From Butyrivibrio sp. (GTDB lineage Bacteria; Bacillota; Clostridia; Lachnospirales; Lachnospiraceae): a stretch of 48,975 nucleotides of DNA. Both the position numbers and the translations under genes were made by a program. This document shows positions 22,701-30,556 of this stretch, in pieces (positions within the stretch are counted from its first letter, which is position 1; each line of letters opens with the position of its first letter). Location: NCBI GenBank assembly GCA_017620235.1, contig JAFZQT010000016.1, positions 1-48,975 on the forward strand, written 5' to 3'. The notes beneath the pieces were generated by a model. The model made no database searches and was not told the DNA's origin. It saw only the letters and a program-made list of their open reading frames with translations.

Positions 22701-25484
22701 ATGAAAAGACAAATTTCGTTATTATCAAGTATTGCCATGGGGGGCTTACTGGTACTTAACAATAGCGTGCCCGTTAACGCGGCGCCCGCACTTAATCCTT
22801 ATAATGGGGTAGAAGCAGAGGTTAATTTTGGACAGTCAGGTACAGAAATTGTTACTGAGAATGGGGTTAAAGCAGTATCAAGTATCGACAAGGGTGATTA
22901 TTTCATCGTAAAGGATGTTAACTTTTCTAAGGGAGTTTCTGAGTTTAAGGTAAAAGCAAAAGCAGACAAGGCTTCAATCCTTGAGATTAGAGAAGGCGGT
23001 GCTACAGGTGACGTTATCGCAAGTCTTAAGATCGGAGCAACTAAGGGAGAATTTAAAGAATATACAGTTAGTCCTAGTGAGAATGTAGATGGCAAGATGA
23101 CAATCGCATTTGTTAGTAAGATGGGAACATTTGCCATTGATAACTGGTCAGCGGTTGAGGCTTCAGACAGCCAGAAGACACCTGACAAGGATACAGAAGA
23201 GGTTAAGTTATTTACACCCGATCCTGAAACAGGAAAGACAGGTCCCGGACCTTTCATCAATCCTTATGAGCCTGTATCAACAGCATTTGTTTCTCCGGAT
23301 TCAAAGGGCGTAGAGCAGGAAGATTTAGATGGAGATAAAGTTCTTACAAGTCTTGATGAAGGCGATTATTTCGTAGTACATAATGTAAAGTTTGATCAGG
23401 GCGCAGCTGTAATCAGTGCAGCAATTAAGGCTGATAAGCCCGCAGTAATAGAGGTTAGAGACGGTGGTGCAGAAGGTGAACTTCTTGGAACAATCAGAGC
23501 CGTTGCAACAGATGGTGAGTATAAGTCATTCCTCACAAAGGTAGAAGGCCTTGAGGGAACTCATGCAATCGTATTTGTTGGTAAGACAGGAACTGTTAGC
23601 ATCAAGAATTGGAACGCTATGAGTGCACCAAACAAGAAGACAGATGATAAGACAGATAATAAGGATGTTACTCCTCAGCCCGATAAGGACACAGATAATA
23701 AAGGCACCGGCCCTGAAGTTAATCCTTACGAGGCAGTTCCTACAGGACTTAGCTTTGGAAAGACAGAAGGAACAGAGCTTGTAGATTATAACGGAAAGAA
23801 AGTTGTTTCAAGCATTGAGTCAGGTGACTATTTTGCAGTTAATAATGTAAACTTCGCTAAGGGAGCAAAGACTCTCACAGTTTTGGCAAAGGCTGATAAG
23901 GTTTCTTCAATTGAAGTAAGAGATGGAAGTATTGATGGCACATTACTTGGTCTTATTAAGGTTAATTCTACAAATGGTGAGTACAAGTCATTCAGCACAA
24001 GCATAAGCAATGTTACAGGAAAGCATAACCTTGTATTTGTAGGAAAGATGGGAAATGCAAGCATTGCAGAGTGGAGCGTTCAGGCAACAGCGGATAATGC
24101 AAAGGATGATAATAAAGACAAGGATAATAAGGAAGTAAAAGAGCCTGAGAAGAAGGAAGATACATCTACAAATACAGGTTCAGGATCAACTCTTTTCCCT
24201 TATAATGTTATCTCAACAGGCACTAATTACGGTGAGACAAAGGGCATAGAGTATGTAGATGATAACGGAAAGAAGGTTGTTTCAAGCCTTGGATCTGGTG
24301 ATTACTTTACAGTTAAAGATGTAGATTTTAAGAAGGGCGCTGCAGCAATTATTATTTCAGCAAAGTCTGATAAGCCGGCAGTAGTTGAGCTTAGAGACGG
24401 AGGCGCTGACGGAAAGGTAATCGGAACATTTAAGATCAACAACACAGACGGCAAGTATGAGAGTTACACTGTAAAGGTAGATTTCACAGGAAAGCATACA
24501 CTTGCATTTGTTGGAAAGATGGGCAATGTAAGTATTGAGAGCTGGAAGGCACTTAGTGCACCTGAGAAGAAGACAGGAGATACACCAACTCCAACTCCTA
24601 CTCCTACACCCACACCTACGCCAACTCCTACACCTACACCCGAACCTACTCCGGAAAAGACTGATGATACAACAGGAAAAACAGGTTCAGGATCAACTCT
24701 TTATCCTTATAATGAGATCTCAACAGGAGTTAATTATGGTGAGACAAAGGGAATTGAGTATGTAGATTACGACGGAAAGAAGGTTATTTCAAGCCTTGGC
24801 GCAGGAGATTACTTCACAGTAACTGATGTAGATTATAAGATGGGTACTTCTGCAATTGTTATTAATGCAAAGGCAGATAAGCCTGCAATGGTAGAGCTTA
24901 GAGACGGAGGCGTTGACGGAAAGGTAATCGGAACATTTAAAGTAAATGCTACAGATGGCAAGTACGAGAACTTCAGTGTGCCGGTAGATATTACAGGAAA
25001 GCATACACTTGCATTTGTAGGAAAGATGGGCGATGTAAGCATTGCAAGTTGGAAGGCAGTGGCAGCTGAGAACAATGGTGGAAGCACACCAACTCCAACA
25101 CCTACACCCACACCTACACCCGAGCCTACACCAACTCCAACACCCACACCTACACCTGAGCCTACACCAACACCTACTCCTTCACCCAGCAGAGGAAACC
25201 TTACACTTACACATACTGTAAATGACTGGGGATCAGGATACCTTGTAGACTTTAGAGTAAGCAATAACTCTGGTGAGACAGTAAATGGTTGGAAGCTCAA
25301 GATCAAGAAAGATGGAATCAAGATCAATCAGAGCTGGTGCATGGAAGTTAAAGAAGAAGGCGATTACTATGTAATTACTCCTTACTTCTGGAACTCACTT
25401 ATCAACAATGGTAACTTCATTTCATTTGGTATCATTGGACAGGGAACAGCACCCAGAACAATCACATATGAGTTTGTAAAATAA
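22701..25484 (+). CDS. Secreted multi-CBM protein: five CBM6-like repeats and a C-terminal CBM2-like domain
   Basis: The 927-residue protein has a signal peptide ending VPVNAAPA. Five repeats of about 120-140 residues follow (near 31, 175, 335, 490 and 665), each opening with (N/F/Y)PY and containing GDYF.V, (V/I)E(V/L)R.G and FVGK.G...I..W: the CBM6 pattern. Charged linkers separate the first repeats, and Pro-Thr linkers separate repeats 4 and 5 and precede the final domain. The last about 95 residues (WGSGYLVDFRVSNNSGETVN, then GWKLKI, WNSLINNG, FGIIGQG) fit CBM2, which binds cellulose or xylan through exposed Trp. I find no glycosidase, dockerin, sortase or SLH motif. It may act as a polysaccharide-binding adhesin or non-catalytic helper. 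ATG 22701 has GGAGG at 22688-22692. Confidence 0.85.
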   Translation: MKRQISLLSSIAMGGLLVLNNSVPVNAAPALNPYNGVEAEVNFGQSGTEIVTENGVKAVSSIDKGDYFIVKDVNFSKGVSEFKVKAKADKASILEIREGGATGDVIASLKIGATKGEFKEYTVSPSENVDGKMTIAFVSKMGTFAIDNWSAVEASDSQKTPDKDTEEVKLFTPDPETGKTGPGPFINPYEPVSTAFVSPDSKGVEQEDLDGDKVLTSLDEGDYFVVHNVKFDQGAAVISAAIKADKPAVIEVRDGGAEGELLGTIRAVATDGEYKSFLTKVEGLEGTHAIVFVGKTGTVSIKNWNAMSAPNKKTDDKTDNKDVTPQPDKDTDNKGTGPEVNPYEAVPTGLSFGKTEGTELVDYNGKKVVSSIESGDYFAVNNVNFAKGAKTLTVLAKADKVSSIEVRDGSIDGTLLGLIKVNSTNGEYKSFSTSISNVTGKHNLVFVGKMGNASIAEWSVQATADNAKDDNKDKDNKEVKEPEKKEDTSTNTGSGSTLFPYNVISTGTNYGETKGIEYVDDNGKKVVSSLGSGDYFTVKDVDFKKGAAAIIISAKSDKPAVVELRDGGADGKVIGTFKINNTDGKYESYTVKVDFTGKHTLAFVGKMGNVSIESWKALSAPEKKTGDTPTPTPTPTPTPTPTPTPTPEPTPEKTDDTTGKTGSGSTLYPYNEISTGVNYGETKGIEYVDYDGKKVISSLGAGDYFTVTDVDYKMGTSAIVINAKADKPAMVELRDGGVDGKVIGTFKVNATDGKYENFSVPVDITGKHTLAFVGKMGDVSIASWKAVAAENNGGSTPTPTPTPTPTPEPTPTPTPTPTPEPTPTPTPSPSRGNLTLTHTVNDWGSGYLVDFRVSNNSGETVNGWKLKIKKDGIKINQSWCMEVKEEGDYYVITPYFWNSLINNGNFISFGIIGQGTAPRTITYEFVK

Positions 25485-25550
25485 TTAATTGAGACGTTTA
25501 ATAAAGATAATTGAATTAGAATAGAAAGTAAAAGCTGATACGAAACCGAA

Positions 25551-25591
25551 AAGCTCCTCTTACTGTGAAAGCACAGTGGGAGGGGCTTTTT
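25551..25591 (+). terminator. Terminator after multi-CBM gene
   Basis: AAGCTCCTCT...ACTGTG pairs with CACAGT...GGAGGGGCTT over AAAG, followed by five T. Confidence 0.88.
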
Positions 25592-25677
25592 GTCATGAAT
25601 AATTATTTACATATAGATTTTTTTATACTAACATAAATTGTGTGAAATATAATATAGTGCAATTGGAGGAATACGAA

Positions 25678-26079
25678 ATGGCAGATATTCAGAAAGTATA
25701 TGATTTTTTAAATGATGCAGAGACATATTATCTTGCAACTGTAGACGGTGACCAGCCGAGAGTAAGACCTTTCGGTACAGTTCTTTTGTCAGATGGCAAG
25801 ATCTATATTCAGACAGGTAAGGTAAAAGATGTATCTAAGCAGCTCGCAGCTAATCCTAAGGCTGAGATCTGTGCCTTCAAGGATGGTGCTTGGATCCGTG
25901 TAGCGGGAGAACTTATCAACGATGATTCTCATGATGTTAAGGTTGCAATGCTTGAAAAAATGCCTCAGTTAAAGGGAATGTACAGCGCAGATGATGACAA
26001 TATGCAGGTTCTGTATTTCAAGAACGCAACTGCAACTATCAGCTCTTTTACAGCTGCTCCCGAAGTAATTAAATTCTAA
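25678..26079 (+). CDS. Pyridoxamine 5'-phosphate oxidase-family flavin protein
   Basis: The 133-residue protein contains ETYYLATVDGDQPRVRPFGT, KIYIQTGKVKDVSKQL and ANPKAEICAFKDGAWIRVAG, the split-barrel FMN-binding pattern of the small PNPOx-like (NimA/YhbP-type) proteins. These bind FMN or F420 and reduce various small molecules; true PdxH is longer. ATG 25678 has GGAGG at 25665-25669, so the upstream in-frame ATG at 25642 is rejected. It stands alone between two terminators. Confidence 0.83.
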   Translation: MADIQKVYDFLNDAETYYLATVDGDQPRVRPFGTVLLSDGKIYIQTGKVKDVSKQLAANPKAEICAFKDGAWIRVAGELINDDSHDVKVAMLEKMPQLKGMYSADDDNMQVLYFKNATATISSFTAAPEVIKF

Positions 26080-26096
26080 TAATTATTCAAAAAAAT

Positions 26097-26140
26097 AGCT
26101 GTTTTCAAATACTGTTGAGGTATTTGAGAACAGCTTTTTT
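26097..26140 (+). terminator. Terminator after PNPOx-like gene
   Basis: AGCTGTTTTCAAATAC pairs with GTATTTGAGAACAGCT over a short loop, followed by T. Confidence 0.88.
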
Positions 26141-26167
26141 GTTTAATAAACATTGAGCAGGTAATTC

Positions 26168-26419
26168 TTAATTTGCGAGAGCCTGCTCTACAGCGATAGC
26201 GAGCTGATCTGCACATGAAGTACCTTTTCCGTTGCAGTCATTTCCTTTTAAGATAGCAACGGCTTTGTCAGCATCCATGCCTTCAAGGAGCTTGCCGACA
26301 GCTGCAGTATTTCCGGGGCATCCGCCTGTAAATTTTACGTTGTGAAGTTTGCCGTCTTCAATCTCGAAATCAATCTTCTTTGCGCATACGCCGCGAGTCT
26401 GATATGAATAATTTTGCAT
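26168..26419 (-). CDS. TSCPD-domain small protein
   Basis: The 83-residue protein starts MQNYSYQTRGVCAKKIDFEI; VKFTGGCPGNTAAVGKLLEG and GNDCNGKGTSCADQLA follow. The spacing of GVC, GGCPGN and GTSCADQ is that of the TSCPD domain, also seen at the C-terminus of some ribonucleotide reductases. The conserved Cys suggest metal or redox work; a function is not established. I start at 26419, which has GGAGA upstream on the minus strand; the longer frame to 26482 lacks a site. Confidence 0.8.
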   Translation of the reverse strand: MQNYSYQTRGVCAKKIDFEIEDGKLHNVKFTGGCPGNTAAVGKLLEGMDADKAVAILKGNDCNGKGTSCADQLAIAVEQALAN

Positions 26420-26545
26420 AATTAAATCTCCTGATATGGATATTCTACATTCTTCGAAAAAAATATCAAGTACCGAAATCATTGGAAATAGGTTATTATA
26501 TAAATTGATAGTTAACGTGTCATGCAGAATGGAGGAAAAAACAAA

Positions 26546-26773
26546 ATGATAATTGGACTTATAATGGGTGCTATTGCAGGATTTATAGCTAGTAAGATTA
26601 TGAATGAATCATCAGGGACACTTAAGAATATATTTCTTGGAATACTCGGTGGATTTGTTGGAGGAGCGGTATTCAATTTTATAGGATTTTCAGCAAATGG
26701 CGTTATCGGAAATCTTATAGTATCTGTTGTAGGTGCGTGCATCTGCATATGGATCGGAAGAAAGCTTTTTTAA
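26546..26773 (+). CDS. GlsB/YeaQ/YmgE-family small membrane protein
   Basis: The 75-residue protein is three hydrophobic segments with Gly-rich turns: MIIGLIMGAIAGFIASKIMN, KNIFLGILGGFVGGAVFNFI and GNLIVSVVGACICIWIGRKL. This is the 'transglycosylase-associated' family, often stress-induced; its biochemical role is unknown. GGAGG (26531-26535) fits ATG 26546 and not the ATG at 26522. It precedes the cytidylyltransferase gene by 28 bases and may be co-transcribed. Confidence 0.82.
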   Translation: MIIGLIMGAIAGFIASKIMNESSGTLKNIFLGILGGFVGGAVFNFIGFSANGVIGNLIVSVVGACICIWIGRKLF

Positions 26774-26801
26774 AAAATAATAAGGGAAAGCGGTTTTTGT
26801 T

Positions 26802-27530
26802 ATGAATCATGCGATTTTTTTATCCGGGGGAACCGGAAAGAGGAGTGAATCTGATATACCTAAGCAGTACGTTCGCACAGGCGGACATATGATGGCAACT
26901 TACGCCTTAAAGCCGCTTCTTGAGTGCAAGTATATAGATGATGTCTATATTGTTGCAAGTGATGAATGGACAAAAGAGATCACAGAAGATGCCGAAAAAG
27001 CAGGTCTTAACGTCAAGAAAATAAAGGGCTTTGCCATGCCGGGCGTCAACAGACAGGCTTCGATATTAAGTGGAATGAAAACGATACTTCGCGATCTTTC
27101 CAAAAAAGAAGATATTGAAGCGGTTTCCGATAAAGATACCGTTCTTGTTCACGATGCAGCAAGACCTTTTCTTGATGTGAAACTTTTAAATGACTGTTAT
27201 GGAGCGATTTCCGGTCATGACGGAGTTATGCCTGTTATCCCTATGAAGGACACGGTATATCTTAGTGAAAACGGCAAGACGGTATCAAAACTTCTTGATA
27301 GGCAGAAGATATACGCAGGTCAGGCGCCTGAGCTTTTTAAGTATAAAAAATATTACGAGGCGAATGTGATTCTTTTGCCCGATAAGATCTTTTCCATAAA
27401 CGGTGCTTCGGAACCGGCGATCATTGCGGGAATGGACATTGCGATGATTTCAGGAAAAGAGGAGAATTTCAAAGTGACAACTTCGTCAGATCTTGAGAGA
27501 TTCCAGCAGCTTAAGGAGGATAAGCAGTAA
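26802..27530 (+). CDS. IspD/TarI-like cytidylyltransferase
   Basis: The 242-residue protein has the nucleotide-binding opening AIFLSGGTGKRSESDIPKQY and the metal-binding VLVHDAARPF. PVIPMKDTVY and LDRQKIYAGQAPELFKYKKY match the IspD/TarI fold. IspD makes CDP-methylerythritol; TarI makes CDP-ribitol. The downstream dehydrogenase starts within this stop codon (TAATG), and cytidylyltransferase plus polyol dehydrogenase is the TarI-TarJ arrangement. I therefore favour a CDP-alditol pathway for a surface polymer over isoprenoid synthesis; this is inferred. The start is ATG 26802; no clear ribosome site is seen. Confidence 0.75.
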   Translation: MNHAIFLSGGTGKRSESDIPKQYVRTGGHMMATYALKPLLECKYIDDVYIVASDEWTKEITEDAEKAGLNVKKIKGFAMPGVNRQASILSGMKTILRDLSKKEDIEAVSDKDTVLVHDAARPFLDVKLLNDCYGAISGHDGVMPVIPMKDTVYLSENGKTVSKLLDRQKIYAGQAPELFKYKKYYEANVILLPDKIFSINGASEPAIIAGMDIAMISGKEENFKVTTSSDLERFQQLKEDKQ

Positions 27531-28621
27531 TGGCGAAAGCGTGGGTGCTGTATGATATAGGCGATATACGACATGAAGATGTCGAGATGCCGACTCCCGG
27601 TGCAAACGAGGTACTTGTAAATGTGAAGGCGGTTGGCATATGCGGATCGGATATTCCTCGTGTATACGAGACAGGTGCGCATAAGATGCCGCTTGTTCCG
27701 GGGCATGAGTTTTCAGGAGTTGTTGTAAAGGCAGGCGCAAATGTTTCTTCGGAACTTGAAGGAATGAGAGTTGCGGTTTCTCCCAAGATTCCTTGCAGGA
27801 AATGCGAGATGTGTGAGAAAGGCGAAACAGATCTGTGCCTGAACTATGATTATACGGGCTCAAGGCGAGACGGGGCTTTTGCGGATTACGTCTGTGTTCC
27901 TGTGGATAACTTGATCGAACTTGCGGATAACATTTCTTTTGAAGAAGGTGCGATGATTGAACCGCTTGCTGTTGCTGCAAATGCAGTTAGAACAGGCTGT
28001 GCGGGAATTGATCCTTCGGATGCAGGCGTGAAAATCGCTGTTTGCGGAATGGGAACGATCGGTCTCATGGTTGTTATGCTGCTGAAGGAAATGGGCTTTT
28101 CTGATATTTATGTCATTGGAAATAAGGACAGTCAGAAGGAGAAAGCGGTTGATCTTGGGATTCTTCCAAGTCACTACTGTGATGTCAGAACAGAGGATCC
28201 TGTTGCCTGGTTAAAAGAGAATGCTCACGGAGTTTCTGTTTATTTCGAATGTGTAGGAAGTAACGAGAGCATCAGGTACGGACTTGAAGCAGGAGAGCCA
28301 AAGTCTGTGCAGGTTCTTGTGGGCAATCCGCATTCCGATATGTCTTTTTCCAGAAATACATATTGGGAGATCTTGAGAAAGCAGATGCGTCTTCTTGGAA
28401 TATGGAATTCCTCATATAGAAAAGAACTTGTGGATTCAGATGCTTGTGGCGACGGGATTGATGACTGGCACTACGTTCTTCGCAGATTGGAAGAGGGAAG
28501 TATTAAGCCGTCCAAGCTTATATCGCACAGATTTCCGCTGGCAGAGCTTGATAAGGGACTTCATATCATGCATAATAAGACAGAAGATTATTGCAAGATA
28601 ATGATTTTCCCAGAGAAATAA
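27530..28621 (+). CDS. Zinc-dependent polyol dehydrogenase (GatD/TarJ-like)
   Basis: The 363-residue medium-chain dehydrogenase has catalytic zinc ligands in VGICGSDIPRVYE and LVPGHEFSGVVV, and the structural zinc cluster CRKCEMCEKGETDLC. The NAD(P)-binding fold shows KIAVCGMGTIGLMVVMLLKE. ICGSDIPRV is typical of galactitol-1-phosphate dehydrogenases. It overlaps the cytidylyltransferase stop by one base, so the two are translated together. Likely job: oxidise or reduce a sugar/alditol phosphate before CDP activation. The substrate is not proven; a stand-alone alditol catabolism role is the alternative. Confidence 0.82.
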   Translation: MAKAWVLYDIGDIRHEDVEMPTPGANEVLVNVKAVGICGSDIPRVYETGAHKMPLVPGHEFSGVVVKAGANVSSELEGMRVAVSPKIPCRKCEMCEKGETDLCLNYDYTGSRRDGAFADYVCVPVDNLIELADNISFEEGAMIEPLAVAANAVRTGCAGIDPSDAGVKIAVCGMGTIGLMVVMLLKEMGFSDIYVIGNKDSQKEKAVDLGILPSHYCDVRTEDPVAWLKENAHGVSVYFECVGSNESIRYGLEAGEPKSVQVLVGNPHSDMSFSRNTYWEILRKQMRLLGIWNSSYRKELVDSDACGDGIDDWHYVLRRLEEGSIKPSKLISHRFPLAELDKGLHIMHNKTEDYCKIMIFPEK

Positions 28622-28640
28622 AGGCGGAGTAGAACGTATT

Positions 28641-28681
28641 ATCTCCTTATTCTTTTTGAAACAAATAAAAGATGAGGAGAT
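28641..28681 (+). promoter_or_regulatory. Hairpin that can mask the MFS ribosome site
   Basis: ATCTCCT (28641-28647) can pair with AGGAGAT (28675-28681), which contains the ribosome site for ATG 28688. The loop is 27 bases. A 7-base pair of this kind may be chance, but it would lower translation. Confidence 0.3.
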
Positions 28682-28687
28682 TTTTTT

Positions 28688-29791
28688 ATGAATAAATTTA
28701 TGGATAAAAAGACAGCAAGAAGACAGATTGGAAAATTATATTTGGTAGACAACGTTGGAAGTCTTATGATAGCAGGCGCGTCATGGTGTGCGCTTTTGGC
28801 GGCGAGAGGATTTTCAACTGCGGCAATAGGACTTGCGGAGAGCATATTTCATGTTGCGAGCATGATCTTTGAAGTGCCGTCGGGAGCGATAGCTGATGTG
28901 TTTGGAAGAAAGAATACGATGATTGCAAGTAGGGTAGTGTCCGTACTTGCAGCACTTATGATGATATTTTCGGATTCGTTTTTTCTAATCGGAATAGCAA
29001 TGGTTGTGAGTGCGCTTAGCTACAATCTTGCATCGGGAACGAGAGAAGCGCTTGCATATGATTCGCTCAAGGAGGCGGGAATCGAGGATGAGTACGATAA
29101 GTTTGCTTCAAACGATCTTGTTATATATCAGATTACAAGCTCGCTAGCAACGCTTCTTGCCGGAGCGGCAATAGCACTCGGCTACAAGAAAGCATATGCG
29201 GTTGATGCTTTTGTGGGATTGTTCGCGATTGGAATTGCGGCATCTTTGCGGGAAGCTAAGACGGAGCTTTGCAAAGAAAAAAGCGTGAAGAAGAGATTTA
29301 AGGAAGTAGCGAGGGAGAGTGCTCTTTTTCTTAAGAATAATTCAAAGGTGAGACTGATCATCTTTTTAAATGCAGTCATTGGAGCTGTTTCGATACTTAT
29401 TCTTTTCTTTTTACAGGCGAGACTTCCAGAAATGGGAATTGAGAAAGCGCTTCTTGGACCTGCGCTCTTTGTGATGGGACTTGGCGCCGCTGTAGGAGCA
29501 AAGGCGGTTGAATATATCAAGCCTTCGCGCTACAGAAACATTTGTATATTTAGTTTTGCATGTGTGTTGTTCGCGCTTGCCATGGCATTTTCCGGAAATA
29601 TAATCCTTGCTGTTATTGGCGGATTTATCGGTGCTTTCGGCGATAATTTCATTGAGGTGAGAACCGATATCATGCTAAATAACATGATTCCTTCCGAACA
29701 GCGCGCAACACTCATGTCGGTGAATTCTTTTGTGTTCTCAGTGGTCATGATAGTTCTGTCACCGATACTGGGAGTGTTGTTCACGCTGTAG
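28688..29791 (+). CDS. MFS transporter
   Basis: The 367-residue protein has about ten to eleven hydrophobic segments. The first loops read SIFHVASMIFEVPSGAIADV, with FGRKNT after it: the MFS signature between segments 2 and 3 (GxxxDxxGRK form). This shorter form, with EVPSG, is common in Clostridia for drug or metabolite exporters. A central charged loop (about residues 190-215, EAKTELCKEKSVKKRFKE) splits two halves. The substrate is unknown. GAGGAG gives the ribosome site. The gene converges with the deacetylase with 9 bases between ends and no visible terminator. Confidence 0.87.
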   Translation: MNKFMDKKTARRQIGKLYLVDNVGSLMIAGASWCALLAARGFSTAAIGLAESIFHVASMIFEVPSGAIADVFGRKNTMIASRVVSVLAALMMIFSDSFFLIGIAMVVSALSYNLASGTREALAYDSLKEAGIEDEYDKFASNDLVIYQITSSLATLLAGAAIALGYKKAYAVDAFVGLFAIGIAASLREAKTELCKEKSVKKRFKEVARESALFLKNNSKVRLIIFLNAVIGAVSILILFFLQARLPEMGIEKALLGPALFVMGLGAAVGAKAVEYIKPSRYRNICIFSFACVLFALAMAFSGNIILAVIGGFIGAFGDNFIEVRTDIMLNNMIPSEQRATLMSVNSFVFSVVMIVLSPILGVLFTL

Positions 29792-29800
29792 TAAGGAGCT

Positions 29801-30445
29801 TTAGCAAAGCGGTTCTCTTGGTTCGGTGTCGTGGATGTTAGAGTAGACAATGCCGCTGTGCACGCTGGGCTCTACTCCGCCGGATTTAAAGAGATCGCTT
29901 ATATTTACAAATTCATAACCCTGTGCAAGTAGTTCAGGAATCACGATATCGAGGGCTTTGACGGTCTCATCATTATTTGTGTAATCGTGCATAAGGATGA
30001 TTGAGCCGTCGCAAGCCTGAGATAAGATCATTTCGGCGCGTTCTTTGGCGAGAATGCTGTCTTCCCAGTCTTCTCCGTGAATTCCGCATATAAACGGAAG
30101 ATTGATGCAATCGTACATAGTCTGGCTTACATCTATGAACGGAGGTCTGAAAAAGCGAGGTTTATATCCCGCAATCCTTTCAATTTCTTTGTCTGTATAC
30201 TCAATTTCTGCGCGTACTTCCTCAGCAGAAAATGTCTGCATGTGAGAGTGCGTTTTTGAGTGATTGCAGATTTCGCATCCGTGTGCGATGCATTCTTTTA
30301 CAATTTTTTCTGATTCATCATCTATGTTGTCTGCTATCAGAAAAAAGGAAGCGACAACATTATACTTCTTGAGCTTATCAAGAACCTGTGGCGTTGTGAC
30401 GGTGCTTGGTCCGTCGTCAAAAGTCAGTGCTATTTTCTTACCCAT
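29801..30445 (-). CDS. Polysaccharide deacetylase (NodB fold), cytoplasmic form
   Basis: The 214-residue protein opens directly with KKIALTFDDGPSTVTTPQVL: TFDDGP carries the catalytic base Asp and a metal Asp. HSKTHSHM supplies two metal His, FFRPPF is motif 3, and SIILMHDYTNN is the last motif with the catalytic His. There is no signal peptide or membrane anchor, unlike PgdA-type enzymes, so it may act on an intracellular or lipid-linked substrate or leave by another route. The family removes N- or O-acetyl groups from sugars. Confidence 0.88.
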   Translation of the reverse strand: MGKKIALTFDDGPSTVTTPQVLDKLKKYNVVASFFLIADNIDDESEKIVKECIAHGCEICNHSKTHSHMQTFSAEEVRAEIEYTDKEIERIAGYKPRFFRPPFIDVSQTMYDCINLPFICGIHGEDWEDSILAKERAEMILSQACDGSIILMHDYTNNDETVKALDIVIPELLAQGYEFVNISDLFKSGGVEPSVHSGIVYSNIHDTEPREPLC

Positions 30446-30556
30446 AATATAATCCCCTGGTTTTGCAAAAAATATTGTAATAATAGTTTACTAATTTTCT
30501 TGTGTGATTGCACGTTTATTCGGCTATAATATTTAGTAGGTGGGAGAGGAAAAAAT

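Noticed and set aside
24833..25327. 164-residue minus-strand frame rich in Val-Gly
   Set aside because: It is the antisense of the Pro-Thr linkers of the multi-CBM gene.
27486..27980. 164-residue minus-strand frame opposite the dehydrogenase
   Set aside because: Low-complexity antisense frame; the plus strand encodes a complete zinc dehydrogenase.
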